DNA of 64,000 bases from Bartonella harrusi (lineage in GTDB: Bacteria > Pseudomonadota > Alphaproteobacteria > Rhizobiales > Rhizobiaceae). This document shows positions 45,200 to 55,378 of the stretch, piece after piece. The stretch's first letter is position 1; the number at the start of each line of letters is the position of its first letter. The stretch is taken from contig NZ_CP101114.1 of assembly GCF_024297065.1 (NCBI RefSeq), positions 124,001 to 188,000 on the forward strand. Direction: 5' to 3'. The position numbers and the translations under genes are program-made. Under the pieces are notes generated by a model. That model saw nothing but the letters and a program-made list of their open reading frames with translations, ran no database searches and was not told the origin of the DNA.

Positions 45200-45375
45200 T
45201 TTTACTCCTTTCTTTAGAGTTTTTACCCACACGCTAGCCCCGCTCATGACGTGCAGAAACATGGTTTTACTTGATTCAACATAAGAGGATTTGAGATGAG
45301 AAAACCTTAGGATATTCGGATTTCTCATTCAACATGTAAAAATAAATTATCTTTATAAATCAATATGTTGTCATT
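45130..45375 (-). repeat. Dispersed repeat, copy D: 5' end and upstream region of the integrase pseudogene
   Basis: The segment running from GACAACATATTGATTTATAA (45373-45354) to the first integrase codons recurs, diverged, at 4950-5215, 30458-30812 and 30813-31115. Shared landmarks are the AT-rich left block, a GCCGGGGCTAGC-like segment near the start, GGAGTAAAA, and the MNRLNTK codons. This is the only copy followed by the rest of an integrase. Confidence 0.75.
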
Positions 45376-45601
45376 TTAAAAAATCTTTGTAATGATAGCT
45401 ATACGTGTATCTAGTAAAGATCAGAGAGAGGATCGAAAACAACAAAAACAGAGGCTTGTTCTTTATGGTGTAAGTTAAGATGGGCTTATGAACATATTGC
45501 TCATTTAGGTTATAATACGAAATATCGTAAAAAGGTGAGGGTAGAGCAATATCGATATAAAAAATCTCTTTTTCCAGAAGACTATTGTAAGACAGAATAG
45601 A

Positions 45602-46561
45602 TCAAATTGTAAAGATACGTTTTGGCTTGAACAAGCTTTTATCGAGGGAGCCTATAGCAAGGAGTTGATCTTTATAAAGGACACAAATTTCATTTTCATC
45701 AGGAGGTGCATCGTGATTACAAAGAGATACTGGATTGCCCATCATGACACGCTGAGCTTGGGTTTTGTTAAGGGTATAATGAGTGAGGCAATCGAGAGCA
45801 GCACTTGTTTCAATTAAAAGTGCATCAAGTTTTGAAAAGTTTCTTTTGGAAGGGATATCATTTTCACTTGTCGCATTTTTATCCAATTCTACCGCTTTGA
45901 GTTCGTCCCATGTAATGAGATCATCTTCATAAAAAGGTGCTACTGCGATACGTCTTAAATCAGCAATATAACCATAACAACCAAGATCACGCCCTATATC
46001 ACGCGCTAAGGAACGCACGTAGGTTCCTTTTCCACAGGTTATTTCAAAGAGTGTGCGCTCTTTAGTAATATTTTCTATTAATTTAAAAGTTTCTATTTCT
46101 ACTTGGCGTGGTGGAATTTCAACAATTTCACCGTCACGTGCTAAATCATAGGCTCGATGACCAGCAATTTTAATTGCAGAAAATTGTGGGGGTGTTTGCA
46201 AAATAACACCTGTATATTGTGGGAGAAGAGCAAGTATTTCTTCTTGCGTTGGACGCTTAAGCGATGTCTTCGTTATTTCACCCTCTAGATCGTCTGTTGA
46301 ACGTTCCTCACCCCAAACAATATGAAAACGGTAGGTCTTTATACCTTGCATAACATAAGGAACAGTTTTGGTTGCTTCACCCAATGCAATTGGTAGGAGG
46401 CCAGAAGCGAGAGGATCGAGTGTTCCGGCATGTCCTGCTTTTTGTGCATGAAAAAGCCTTTTGATTTGTGAGACAGCTTCTGTTGATCTCATCCCTTTTG
46501 GTTTATCAAATATGATCCATCCAGAAACAGAGCGACCTTTTTTTTTGCGTTGCCGTGACAT
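45602..46561 (-). CDS. truB: tRNA pseudouridine(55) synthase
   Basis: Makes pseudouridine 55 in the T loop of tRNAs. The 319-residue protein has the catalytic aspartate in [24 protein letters not shown] at its start, and [15 protein letters not shown] 46561 lies 4 bases after the rbfA stop; the longer ORF from 46600 would overlap rbfA. It is the last gene of the rimP-nusA-ylxR-infB-rbfA-truB transcript. Confidence 0.97.
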   Translation of the reverse strand: MSRQRKKKGRSVSGWIIFDKPKGMRSTEAVSQIKRLFHAQKAGHAGTLDPLASGLLPIALGEATKTVPYVMQGIKTYRFHIVWGEERSTDDLEGEITKTSLKRPTQEEILALLPQYTGVILQTPPQFSAIKIAGHRAYDLARDGEIVEIPPRQVEIETFKLIENITKERTLFEITCGKGTYVRSLARDIGRDLGCYGYIADLRRIAVAPFYEDDLITWDELKAVELDKNATSENDIPSKRNFSKLDALLIETSAALDCLTHYTLNKTQAQRVMMGNPVSLCNHDAPPDENEICVLYKDQLLAIGSLDKSLFKPKRIFTI

Positions 46562-46565
46562 ATTT

Positions 46566-46973
46566 TTAGTTCTCAAGTTCATCACTATGGTGAAGGTCAC
46601 GTGCTACTTCAGGCAAACGAAGCAAAGCGTCAATTTTTGAAAAATTATCAAAACTACTATCAAGACGAAAACGCAGTTCAGGCATATATTTCATCTGTCG
46701 TAACGCATGACTGATTTCTCCACGGATAAAACGGCTATGTTTATTGAGGATATCAACGACATCAATATGAGATGCATTTTTAACAGTAGTGAGAGGAGAA
46801 ACAAAGCAGGTAGCAATTTTTAAATCTGCTGACATGCGTACTTCAGAGACAGAAACCACAATGTTCTTCAAGGTATCATCGAGTAAAATATTGCGCTGTA
46901 GCATATGCGCTAACGCATGACGCACTTGTTCTCCTACTCTTAGTTGCCGTTGTGATGGCCCTGCATTTTTCAT
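46566..46973 (-). CDS. rbfA: 30S ribosome-binding factor A
   Basis: Assembly factor for 16S rRNA 5' end maturation and cold adaptation. The 135-residue product has the KH-like fold blocks [33 protein letters not shown] and [12 protein letters not shown]. It follows infB after 125 bases and precedes truB by 4. Confidence 0.96.
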   Translation of the reverse strand: MKNAGPSQRQLRVGEQVRHALAHMLQRNILLDDTLKNIVVSVSEVRMSADLKIATCFVSPLTTVKNASHIDVVDILNKHSRFIRGEISHALRQMKYMPELRFRLDSSFDNFSKIDALLRLPEVARDLHHSDELEN

Positions 46974-47098
46974 CGAAGTGTTATCCTTATTACAATTATT
47001 TTTCTTTTAATCATCTGAAAAAATTAAAAAAGAATAGAAACATTGCATATAGATTCAATATTTTCTCGCTTTATAGAGAGTAAAGTCATGGGATTATT

Positions 47099-49615
47099 TT
47101 ATAACGTACGACTGACATGTTCGATGCGGAAGGTTTCAATAATATCTCCTGCACGGATATCTTCATAATTTTCAAATGCTATCCCACATTCTTGACCACT
47201 TTGTACTTCATTAACCTCATCTTTAAAGCGCTTGAGTGTTTTAAGTTTTCCTTCGTGAATGACAATATTATCACGGATAAGGCGAACACCAGCCCCCCGT
47301 TCTATCTTCCCTTCTGTAACACGACAACCAGCAACTTTTCCGATTTTTGTAATGTTGAAGACTTCTAGAATCTCAGCATTACCAAGGAAAGTTTCACGCT
47401 GCTCTGGTGAGAGTAGCCCTGACATAGCGGCTTTTATGTCGTCAACCAGATCATAGATGATATTATAATAGCGAATTTCAATTCCTTGCGTTTTGGCATA
47501 ATCACGTGCTTGTTTATTGGCTCGAACATTAAAGCCAATGACAGCTGAGTGAGAAGCTTCAGCAAGAGAAATATCACTTTCAGTGATCCCTCCAGCACCA
47601 GAATGCACAACACGCGCACGGACTTCTTCATTCCCTAGCTTTTCTAATGCTGAAGCGATTGCCTCAATTGATCCCTGTACATCTCCTTTAATAATAAGGG
47701 GAAATTCTTTAATACCCGTGGTTTGTAATCTGGTCATCATCTGCTCGAGAGAACCACGAGAACCAGTTTGTCGAGCTACAGCTTTATCACGTGCTAACCG
47801 CTGACGATATTCAGAAATTTCACGTGCTTTTGCTTCATGCGTGACAACAGCAAAACGGTCACCAGCTTGTGGCGTACCTTGCATCCCTAAAATTTCAATG
47901 GGTGTAGAAGGAACAGCTTCTTTAATATGATGACCATGGTCGTCAATCAAAGCGCGTACGCGTCCCCATTCATTACCAGCAACAATAATATCAGAAGGAT
48001 GCAATGTCCCTTTTTGCACAAGAACTGTTGCAATGGATCCACGCCCCCGATCCAGTTTTGCTTCAATGACAACACCTTCTGCTGTTCTTTGCGGATCTGC
48101 TTTTAGATCGAGAATTTCAGCTTGAAGAAGAATAGCTTCGAGGAGTTTATCAAGATTTTGACCAGTTTTAGCAGAAACTTCGACTTCCAAAGTTTCTCCA
48201 CCCATTGTTTCAACAAACACTTCATGTTGTAGAAGTTCTGTACGCACTTTTTGCGCATTAGCAGCTGGTTTATCAATTTTGTTGATAGCAACAATAATAG
48301 GTACGCCCGCTGCTTTAGCATGATTAATGGATTCAATCGTTTGCGGCATGACACTATCATCTGCGGCTACGACAAGAACAGCAATATCCGTAACACGGGC
48401 TCCACGGGCACGCATAGCTGTAAAGGCAGCATGCCCTGGTGTATCAATAAAGGTGATTTTTTGACCATTTTTCTCCACTTGATAAGCACCAATATGCTGT
48501 GTAATACCACCGGCTTCACCAGAAACAACATTTGCTTTGCGAAGAGCGTCGAGAAGAGAAGTTTTTCCGTGATCAACATGTCCCATAATTGTTACGACAG
48601 GTGGGCGTTGGCACATTTTTTGTGGATTATCAACGACATTAAAGATGCCTTCTTCTACGTCAGATTCTAAAACACGTTTAACAGTATGACCGAATTCAAC
48701 AGCAATGAGTTCAGCAACATCCGCATCAATAACATCACCAGGTTTCATCATTTGTCCCTGTTTCATCAAAAACTTAATGACATCAACAGAGCGTTCAGTC
48801 ATACGTTGTGCAAGTTCTTGAATCGTAATGGTTTCAGGAAGAACAACTTCGCGAGAAATTTTTTCTCTTGGCTCTTGATTTTGTGCCCGCTTAAATTTCT
48901 CCTGCCTACGGCGCATCGCAGCCATTGAACGCCCACGTGCACTCCCTTCTTCATCCAAAGCACTAGTAAGGGTTATCTTTCCACGGCGTCGTTCATCAGC
49001 CCCTTTTACAACTTTTGGTGCACGTGCTTCTGATTTAGAAAGGTTAGCGCGCCGACTGTATCGATCCTCTTCTTTGTTTTCATCTGCTTTGCGTTTTTCA
49101 ATAACAGGTGTATTTTTAGGTGTGATAGGAATATCTATCGGTTCTATGACAGAAGTAGAGGAGGGAAGAGAGGGCTCTACAGGTAGATTTTCTTCTTCTT
49201 GATATTTTTTTGTTTCTTGAGTTTTTTGCCGCAAAATTTCTTCATGTTCTTTGATACGCCTTGCTTCTTCCTCAGCACGTTCACGCATTATTTTTTCTTG
49301 AATATGTGCTTCTTCTAAGGCACGAATCCTTGCTTCCATTTCAGCAGATGAGAGATTGCTTTTAGTGATAGGTTCACGAGGGGCTGCTTCTTCGAATCGC
49401 GGCTTAGAGCGTTGGGAAGCGACATGTGGTTTTGTAATTGGCTGTTGTACCTTAGTTTCGTCAGGGCGTGTCACTTTACGCCGTTTAGTTTCGACAACGA
49501 CCGCTTTTGTGCGACCATGGCTAAAATTTTGTTTGACTGTGCTCGTTTCTAGAACTGACCGTTTTAAGGTTAAAGTCCTTTTGGCTGTCGTTTTGTCGTT
49601 ATTATTTTCACTCAT
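47099..49615 (-). CDS. infB: Translation initiation factor IF-2
   Basis: GTPase that places initiator tRNA on the ribosome. The 838-residue protein has a long charged N-terminal region, rich in Glu, Arg and Lys (about 1-330), with coiled-coil character near 90-145. The G domain follows: GHVDHGKTS (P-loop), DTPGHAAF and NKIDKP. C-terminal domains II-IV follow. Its ATG overlaps the stop of the YlxR gene (ATGA). The N-terminal length is within the usual range for alphaproteobacteria. Confidence 0.98.
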   Translation of the reverse strand: MSENNNDKTTAKRTLTLKRSVLETSTVKQNFSHGRTKAVVVETKRRKVTRPDETKVQQPITKPHVASQRSKPRFEEAAPREPITKSNLSSAEMEARIRALEEAHIQEKIMRERAEEEARRIKEHEEILRQKTQETKKYQEEENLPVEPSLPSSTSVIEPIDIPITPKNTPVIEKRKADENKEEDRYSRRANLSKSEARAPKVVKGADERRRGKITLTSALDEEGSARGRSMAAMRRRQEKFKRAQNQEPREKISREVVLPETITIQELAQRMTERSVDVIKFLMKQGQMMKPGDVIDADVAELIAVEFGHTVKRVLESDVEEGIFNVVDNPQKMCQRPPVVTIMGHVDHGKTSLLDALRKANVVSGEAGGITQHIGAYQVEKNGQKITFIDTPGHAAFTAMRARGARVTDIAVLVVAADDSVMPQTIESINHAKAAGVPIIVAINKIDKPAANAQKVRTELLQHEVFVETMGGETLEVEVSAKTGQNLDKLLEAILLQAEILDLKADPQRTAEGVVIEAKLDRGRGSIATVLVQKGTLHPSDIIVAGNEWGRVRALIDDHGHHIKEAVPSTPIEILGMQGTPQAGDRFAVVTHEAKAREISEYRQRLARDKAVARQTGSRGSLEQMMTRLQTTGIKEFPLIIKGDVQGSIEAIASALEKLGNEEVRARVVHSGAGGITESDISLAEASHSAVIGFNVRANKQARDYAKTQGIEIRYYNIIYDLVDDIKAAMSGLLSPEQRETFLGNAEILEVFNITKIGKVAGCRVTEGKIERGAGVRLIRDNIVIHEGKLKTLKRFKDEVNEVQSGQECGIAFENYEDIRAGDIIETFRIEHVSRTL

Positions 49616-50247
49616 TGTACTTCCTTCACGGCTTGTGCCGTCATCTCACCAAGCTTACAGTGCTTGTCATCACGATAGGCGAGCAGTTTGTATATTGCTT
49701 TGAGAAATCCTGTAGCAGCTTTGGTATCCAATAAGGCTGCATGCATTACGGGATTAGCACCAAAAGCCGCGTGCATTTCATCACTTGTGAATAAAGATAT
49801 GGTTTTTATCTTCCGATTTGTTTGTTGTTGTATTGTATGAATAGCTTGTGCAATTTTTCGTTTTCCATCTTCTTTAGTTTCTTTGGCATGAAGTACAAGA
49901 AGAGCTTGACCAGAGCGGATAGCTGCATCAACTTTTGTTGCCCCCATAACAATGGCACCAGCTTTTCGCGCCATGGAAAGGCTTGAAAGAGCAGTTTTTA
50001 ATAAAAGTGCATCAACAATATGCGCAAGATTTGGTGAAACCTCAACATCTGTTTTAAAATTTTTCTTAAAAGCTTTCTGTTTTATTGCTGTTTCAATAGC
50101 AGAATGGCAAGCAGAAATCCAAACACCACGCCCCGGCAAATTAGATTTAAGATCAGGAACAATTTGATTATTAGGACCAATAACAAAACGGATCAGCGTT
50201 TCAGCTGAAGCATTTTTTCTTGTCACAATACAGGTCCGTTCTTTCAT
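49612..50247 (-). CDS. YlxR/L7Ae-like RNA-binding protein
   Basis: A 211-residue protein joining two small RNA-binding parts. The N-terminal DUF448 (YlxR) domain has [18 protein letters not shown] and [12 protein letters not shown]-terminal L7Ae-like domain (YlxQ type; [28 protein letters not shown] region at about 93-120) follows. Fusion of the two is usual in this group. It lies between nusA and infB and overlaps infB by four bases. The role is not well defined; RNA binding in the nusA-infB operon is known. Confidence 0.9.
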   Translation of the reverse strand: MKERTCIVTRKNASAETLIRFVIGPNNQIVPDLKSNLPGRGVWISACHSAIETAIKQKAFKKNFKTDVEVSPNLAHIVDALLLKTALSSLSMARKAGAIVMGATKVDAAIRSGQALLVLHAKETKEDGKRKIAQAIHTIQQQTNRKIKTISLFTSDEMHAAFGANPVMHAALLDTKAATGFLKAIYKLLAYRDDKHCKLGEMTAQAVKEVQ

Positions 50248-50269
50248 TTAAAGTTCATCCACGTTCAAA

Positions 50270-51877
50270 TTAGTCTTTTTCATCTTTTACAGAGTTTTCA
50301 CTTTCTGTGGGTATTTCGGCCACAAGATCAGCTTGGTCTATCCAGCCTGCTTGCACCCGTGCTGCTAAAACCATAGCTTCTGCATCAGCACGTGTAATAT
50401 CAAAAGGGGTCAGAATACCAGAAAAACTCTGTGTTTGACCTTCTTTACGTTCTCTCCAACCAATCAAATCGTCGACTGCATAGCCAGCAAAGTCTTCCAT
50501 TGTTTTTACACCATCTTCACCAATAGCAACCAGCATAGCACTTGTCACTCCAGGCAGTGTACGTAATTCGTCAGAAACACCAAGTTTTTTACGTTTTTCA
50601 TCGAGCTCTTTTTCTTTATGTTCGAGATATTCGCGCGCACGGTTTTGAACTTCAGCAGCAGTTTCATGATCAAAACCCTCAATGGAAGCGATTTCTTCAA
50701 GATTAATATAAGCAATTTCATCAATGGAAGAAAAGCCTTCCGAGGCCATAACTTGCCCAATCATTTCGTCAACGTCTAAGGATTCCATAAACATTTTACT
50801 GCGTTCAGTAAATTCCTTTTGACGATTTTCAGATTCCTCCTGTTCTGTTAAAATATCAATATTCCACCCTGTTAATTGTGAAGCTAAACGGACATTTTGC
50901 CCACGCCGACCAATAGCAAGACTGAGTTGGTCATCAGGCACAATGACTTCGATACGTTCTGCATCTTCATCGAGAACGACTTTAGAAACTTCAGCAGGTT
51001 GTAATGCATTGACGATAAATGTTGCAGCATCAGGGGACCAAGGGATGATATCAATTTTTTCGCCTTGTAATTCTGCAACGACAGCCTGTACACGACTTCC
51101 TCGCATTCCAACACATGCCCCAACAGGATCAATGGAACCATCCCGTGAAATAACAGCAATTTTAGCACGAGAACCAGGATCACGGGCAACAGATTTAATT
51201 TCTATAATACCATCATAGATTTCTGGTACTTCCATCGTAAAAAGTTTTACCATAAATTGAGGATGTGTGCGTGAAAGGAAAATTTGCGGGCCACGCGTTT
51301 CACGGTGCACATCATTGACAAACGCACGAATACGGTCTCCATAGCGGAAAGATTCACGTGGAATTAATTCATCACGGCGCACAATAGCTTCACCACGTCC
51401 TAGATCAACGATAACATTGCCATACTCTACACGTTTGACTGTACCAGAAATAATCTCACCAATTTTATTTTTGAACTCTTCGTATTGCTGATCACGCTCT
51501 GCATCGCGGACTTTTTGCACAATGACCTGTTTAGCAGATTGTGCTGCGATACGTCCGAAATCCATAGGAGGTAAAAGATCTGCAAAAAAATCACCAATTT
51601 TCGCATCCGCTTGGCGTTTGAGTGCGTCGGATAAAGTAATTTCAGTTGTATAATCTTCAATGACATCAACAATTTTAAGCAGGCGTTGTAATTTAATTTC
51701 ACCTGTTTTGGAATTGATGTCAGCACGGATATTGGTTTCTTGACCGTAACGAGAACGCGCTGCTTTCTGAATAGCATCGGCCATCGCAGAAATGACAATT
51801 TCACGGTCAATTGATTTTTCACGTGCAACAGCATCTGCAATTTGCAGAATTTCAAGCCTGTTAGCGCTTGTAGCCAT
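50270..51877 (-). CDS. nusA: Transcription termination/antitermination protein NusA
   Basis: RNA polymerase-binding factor for pausing, termination and antitermination. The 535-residue product has the N-terminal polymerase-binding domain (MATSANRLEILQIADAVA), an S1 domain (GTVKRVEYGNVIVDLG, about 135-200) and two KH domains (GMRGSRVQAVVAEL and GRRGQNVRLASQL). Acidic C-terminal helical repeats complete it. ATG 51877 gives the family start; a TTG at 51880 is adjacent. Confidence 0.97.
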   Translation of the reverse strand: MATSANRLEILQIADAVAREKSIDREIVISAMADAIQKAARSRYGQETNIRADINSKTGEIKLQRLLKIVDVIEDYTTEITLSDALKRQADAKIGDFFADLLPPMDFGRIAAQSAKQVIVQKVRDAERDQQYEEFKNKIGEIISGTVKRVEYGNVIVDLGRGEAIVRRDELIPRESFRYGDRIRAFVNDVHRETRGPQIFLSRTHPQFMVKLFTMEVPEIYDGIIEIKSVARDPGSRAKIAVISRDGSIDPVGACVGMRGSRVQAVVAELQGEKIDIIPWSPDAATFIVNALQPAEVSKVVLDEDAERIEVIVPDDQLSLAIGRRGQNVRLASQLTGWNIDILTEQEESENRQKEFTERSKMFMESLDVDEMIGQVMASEGFSSIDEIAYINLEEIASIEGFDHETAAEVQNRAREYLEHKEKELDEKRKKLGVSDELRTLPGVTSAMLVAIGEDGVKTMEDFAGYAVDDLIGWRERKEGQTQSFSGILTPFDITRADAEAMVLAARVQAGWIDQADLVAEIPTESENSVKDEKD

Positions 51878-51944
51878 CAATTTTCTCCTTCTTTGTGCTA
51901 CACGATGGGCATTTCCCAGTGATATTAATTCTTATAAAGTGATA

Positions 51945-52571
51945 TTAGCTCTTATAATTTGACGTTTTTGCCGAAACATGAGGACTATCTTCGGAAATGC
52001 ATTGTTGACTTAAATCTTTATTTTTTTTCAACGCATCGCGAATGAGTTCATCTGTAAGGACCAAATGTGCATTTATGATATCACAAAAGGAAATAGAGGT
52101 ATAGATGGCTTCTCCATAAGCGGCTTTATCAGTGTTTAAAATAAATCCATCTTGGGTGATATTTGTAAGTGTTCCACGAAATTTTCGGCGCCCATCAATT
52201 GTTATTTTTGTTTCAATTTTTGCGAGATGCCCTTGCCAATGAAAAAAATCAGATTTTCTTACCAATGGACGGTCAATTCCAGGAGATGAAATTTCTAAAT
52301 GATATTTACGTTCAATAACATTTTGCACATCAAGAAGAGGAGAAACAGTACGACTAACAGTTTCACAATCTTCTATAGACATAGAGCCATCTGCGCGTTC
52401 AACCATAATCTGAAGTGTTAAGCCATTCAAACCAAGAAGCTTTATACGAACTAAACGAAAGCTCAACGGCTTAAGCAAGGGTATAATAAGGGCAGCAACA
52501 CGAGCTTCAATACCATCTTCTTTAAACAAACGAGGTTCATCAAGGTCGCTTATTTTTTCAGTTTCGTTCAT
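51945..52571 (-). CDS. rimP: Ribosome maturation factor RimP
   Basis: Needed for 30S subunit assembly. The 208-residue product has the two-domain RimP pattern: LLKPLSFRLVRIKLLG, IEDCETVSRTVSPLLD and LEISSPGIDRPLV, then the Sm-like domain with FRGTLTNI. ATG 52571 is chosen over the ORF start at 52646 because it gives a typical N-terminus and follows TTGGAT. It opens the nusA operon. Confidence 0.93.
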   Translation of the reverse strand: MNETEKISDLDEPRLFKEDGIEARVAALIIPLLKPLSFRLVRIKLLGLNGLTLQIMVERADGSMSIEDCETVSRTVSPLLDVQNVIERKYHLEISSPGIDRPLVRKSDFFHWQGHLAKIETKITIDGRRKFRGTLTNITQDGFILNTDKAAYGEAIYTSISFCDIINAHLVLTDELIRDALKKNKDLSQQCISEDSPHVSAKTSNYKS

Positions 52572-52722
52572 ACACTTTATCCAAGTCATTTTCAGAAGTT
52601 TTATGACATTAAAAAAGAGCGGGTCCAACGGCCCACTCCTCATCATAAGACCAAGAATTTAGCTACTGATACTCCGTAATTCAAAATTTTTCAAGTTGTT
52701 TATAAGAAAAGCGTTTCAACAT

Positions 52723-53424
52723 TTATTTCTTGATAAAGGTAAGATAAGCAGGTGTTCTTCCTTCGCGTAGAGCTTTTGCTTCATAGCGGGTACTTTGCCA
52801 TAGAGGATAAGGCGTTTTCCAATTTTTAGGATTTTCAGCTTTCCATTCAAAACTTTGATGTTGTGCACAATGGTAGAGGGTCCAGTTTACATAACTGTCT
52901 ATATCACTAACAAAGCGGAATTTTTTACCTGTTTTGAGAACGCGTGCAAAACGATTAAGGTTTTTTATGTTAATGAAACGGCGTTTCCAATGCTTTTTTT
53001 TAGGCCACGGATCTGGGTAGAAGAGGTCTATTCCGTCAAGTGACACATTTGGAAGCCAGTCAAGGAGGCGCGTGGCATCATCATCATAAAGGCGAATATG
53101 ACTTTGATACTCTTTATGTTGTTCAAGAGACAACAACATTTTTGCTATACCATTAATAAAGGGCTCTATGCCGATAAAACCCGTTTGTGGAAAATGTTCC
53201 ATTTCATAAAGCAAATGTTCCCCTCCACCAAAACCAATTTCAAGTCGAACTTCTGTTACTTTACCGAAAAATAAAGATGTTAAGTTTAAAGGTGGAGGAG
53301 ACTTTAAATCAATATTAAAAGTTGGAAGAAGCGTTTTTATACGCGCAAGCTGACTGTCGCGTAACCGTTTTCCCTGTCGTCGGCCAAAAAATGCTTCACG
53401 TATACGTGTATTGTTATCAATCAT
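52723..53424 (-). CDS. trmB: tRNA (guanine-N7)-methyltransferase
   Basis: Makes 7-methylguanosine 46 in tRNA. The 233-residue protein has the SAM-binding [11 protein letters not shown] near residues 61-71 and the TrmB signature [18 protein letters not shown]. Its start overlaps the metK stop by 8 bases, so translation is coupled. Confidence 0.95.
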   Translation of the reverse strand: MIDNNTRIREAFFGRRQGKRLRDSQLARIKTLLPTFNIDLKSPPPLNLTSLFFGKVTEVRLEIGFGGGEHLLYEMEHFPQTGFIGIEPFINGIAKMLLSLEQHKEYQSHIRLYDDDATRLLDWLPNVSLDGIDLFYPDPWPKKKHWKRRFINIKNLNRFARVLKTGKKFRFVSDIDSYVNWTLYHCAQHQSFEWKAENPKNWKTPYPLWQSTRYEAKALREGRTPAYLTFIKK

Positions 53425-54688
53425 GATCTTGAGTCATTGTTTGAAGTGTTTTAATGAGATCGGTTTTTTCCCATGAAAATGAACCGTCATCTTCTGGTCT
53501 ACGTCCAAAATGACCATAAGCAGCTGTTTTTGTATAAATAGGTTTATTGAGATTAAGATGTTTTCGGATGCCTGTTGGTGAAAGGTCCATTATTTTGCGG
53601 ATAGCTTCTTCAAGAACTTTTTCATCAACTTTTCCTGTTCCATGGAGATTAAGATAAATAGATAAGGGTTGTGCAATGCCAATTGCATAGGAAAGTTGAA
53701 TGGTGCAGCGTTCTGCTAAATTCGCTGCAACAATATTTTTAGCAAGATAGCGCGCAGCATAAGCTGCTGAACGATCAACTTTTGTCGTATCTTTTCCTGA
53801 AAAAGCTCCTCCGCCATGGGGTGCTGCGCCTCCATAAGTGTCAACAATAATTTTGCGTCCTGTTAACCCAGCATCGCTTTGAGGACCACCAATAACAAAT
53901 TTCCCGGTTGGGTTAATATACCAACGACATTGATCAGAAATGGGAATATCATGCAAAGCCTGACGAATATAGGGCTCGACCACTGTACGAACTTTATGGG
54001 AATCCCAACTCTCATCCAAGTGTTGTGTTGAAAGAACGATAGATGTTACTTCTATAGGCTTTCCATTTTGATACCGTATTGTTATTTGGCTTTTGGCGTC
54101 TGGTCCTAATTTTCCGGTTTCTCCTTCATTTTTATGGCGGGCCGCAGCAAGGAGCTTGAGAATTTTATGCGCATAATAAATGGGCGCAGGCATGAGTGCA
54201 GGCGTTTCACGGCAAGCATATCCAAACATGATACCTTGATCACCGGCCCCTTCTTCACCATGTCGATCTGTAGCATTATCAACGCCGCATGCAATATCCG
54301 TTGATTGTGGGCGTAAAAGAACATCAATTTTAACAGTTTTCCAATGGAACCCTGCTTGTTCATAACCAATGGCACGAATAGCACGGCGCGCTACTTTACG
54401 AAAAGGGGTAGGATTAATGAGAGGAGCTCCCATTTCATCGTAAATAAATTGCTTATTTTTATTTCTTTTTAAGAGTGTATCAGGAACACGCACTTCACCG
54501 GCGATAACGATACGGTTTACACTGACGAGAGTCTCACAAGCGATGCGCACGAGCCATGGATCTGTACCGTTTTTTTGAGCTTCTTTATAAATCATATCAA
54601 CGATTTCATCGGAAATACGATCACAAATTTTATCAGGATGCCCCTCCGATACCGACTCACTCGTAAAAAAATAATCTTGATGCGGCAT
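53417..54688 (-). CDS. metK: S-adenosylmethionine synthase
   Basis: Forms S-adenosylmethionine from methionine and ATP; the product supplies the methyltransferases of this window. The 423-residue protein has [26 protein letters not shown] and [19 protein letters not shown], all family signatures. ATG 54688 follows GGAG at proper distance; the longer ORF from 54727 adds 13 residues. It is longer than E. coli MetK (384), as usual in this order. A helix-turn-helix gene lies just upstream. Confidence 0.98.
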   Translation of the reverse strand: MPHQDYFFTSESVSEGHPDKICDRISDEIVDMIYKEAQKNGTDPWLVRIACETLVSVNRIVIAGEVRVPDTLLKRNKNKQFIYDEMGAPLINPTPFRKVARRAIRAIGYEQAGFHWKTVKIDVLLRPQSTDIACGVDNATDRHGEEGAGDQGIMFGYACRETPALMPAPIYYAHKILKLLAAARHKNEGETGKLGPDAKSQITIRYQNGKPIEVTSIVLSTQHLDESWDSHKVRTVVEPYIRQALHDIPISDQCRWYINPTGKFVIGGPQSDAGLTGRKIIVDTYGGAAPHGGGAFSGKDTTKVDRSAAYAARYLAKNIVAANLAERCTIQLSYAIGIAQPLSIYLNLHGTGKVDEKVLEEAIRKIMDLSPTGIRKHLNLNKPIYTKTAAYGHFGRRPEDDGSFSWEKTDLIKTLQTMTQDHD

Positions 54689-54747
54689 AGGAACTCCTTC
54701 AAAAAAGAAAACCGACAGTTCATTCATTGTTTCTTAAAGCCGCTTCT

Positions 54748-54769
54748 ATTTGCCAACACCATGGCAAAT
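54748..54769 (-). promoter_or_regulatory. Hairpin in the metK leader
   Basis: ATTTGCCA and TGGCAAAT form an 8-pair perfect stem with a 6-base loop, about 60 bases before metK. It is followed by AGAAGCGGCTTTAAG. A role in metK control or as a terminator of the upstream regulator gene is possible, but the T run is lacking. I could not fit a known SAM riboswitch class. Confidence 0.35.
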
Positions 54770-54818
54770 CGTCAATGCTGATTTATAAGACAAGGAAAGA
54801 AAAGATGTAATTTTTATT

Positions 54819-55232
54819 TTATAACTTGGTTGTTATATCTTCTTCTGAAAGTGCTTTTGCTAAGTCAATGATTTTTCGACGCACTTTAGCATCAGAGATA
54901 TTAGTAAAGGCACGCATGAGCTGGATTCCTTCATTACTGGAACAAAAATCCATAAAATCACTGTCACTTTCAGCAAAACCTTCTACTTGTTGTGTATGAA
55001 TACCTTTGTCAAAAAAGTAAGAGACAGGAACATCCATAATTTCTGCAATTGCTTGAAGGCGGCTCGCACCAATACGATTGATACCTTTTTCATATTTTTG
55101 AATTTGCTGGAAAGTAATGCCTAACTTTTCACCTAATTTCTCTTGAGTAAGTCCTAAGATATTACGACGCAAGCGTATACGAGTTCCAACATAAACATCT
55201 ATAGGATCAGGTTTTTTTCTAGTTTCAGTCAT
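54819..55232 (-). CDS. XRE-family helix-turn-helix regulator
   Basis: A 137-residue DNA-binding protein. The helix-turn-helix is at about residues 15-70 (IRLRRNILGLTQEKLGEKL, TFQQIQKYEKGINRIGASRL). A C-terminal part ends in KIIDLAKALSEED. It is always next to metK in relatives as far as I recall. The regulated genes are unknown; metK itself is a candidate. ATG 55232 is chosen because it gives MTETRKKPDP, the usual start. Confidence 0.9.
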   Translation of the reverse strand: MTETRKKPDPIDVYVGTRIRLRRNILGLTQEKLGEKLGITFQQIQKYEKGINRIGASRLQAIAEIMDVPVSYFFDKGIHTQQVEGFAESDSDFMDFCSSNEGIQLMRAFTNISDAKVRRKIIDLAKALSEEDITTKL

Positions 55233-55378
55233 AATGCAACTCTTTATTTCCAGCACTTTACTTTTAAACCAACATCAAATTTATGTGAGGTTGATTTATC
55301 ATATAATTAAAACAATATGTAATACTTTTTCCCAATATTACGGGTATACACAACACAAAACCGTATATGGGCATCTGA

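Noticed and set aside
45392..45600. Short ORF MIAIRVSSKDQREDR resembling a resolvase start, followed in another frame by RWAYEHIAHLGYNTKYRKK
   Set aside because: Only 28 codons, no clear ribosome site, and the second part has no start codon. The resolvase likeness rests on a few residues. Probably decayed mobile DNA, but not strong enough to list as a gene.
54689..54818. Known SAM riboswitch before metK
   Set aside because: The leader has a stem, but I could not fit SAM-I, SAM-II or the SAM/SAH motif; left as an unassigned hairpin.
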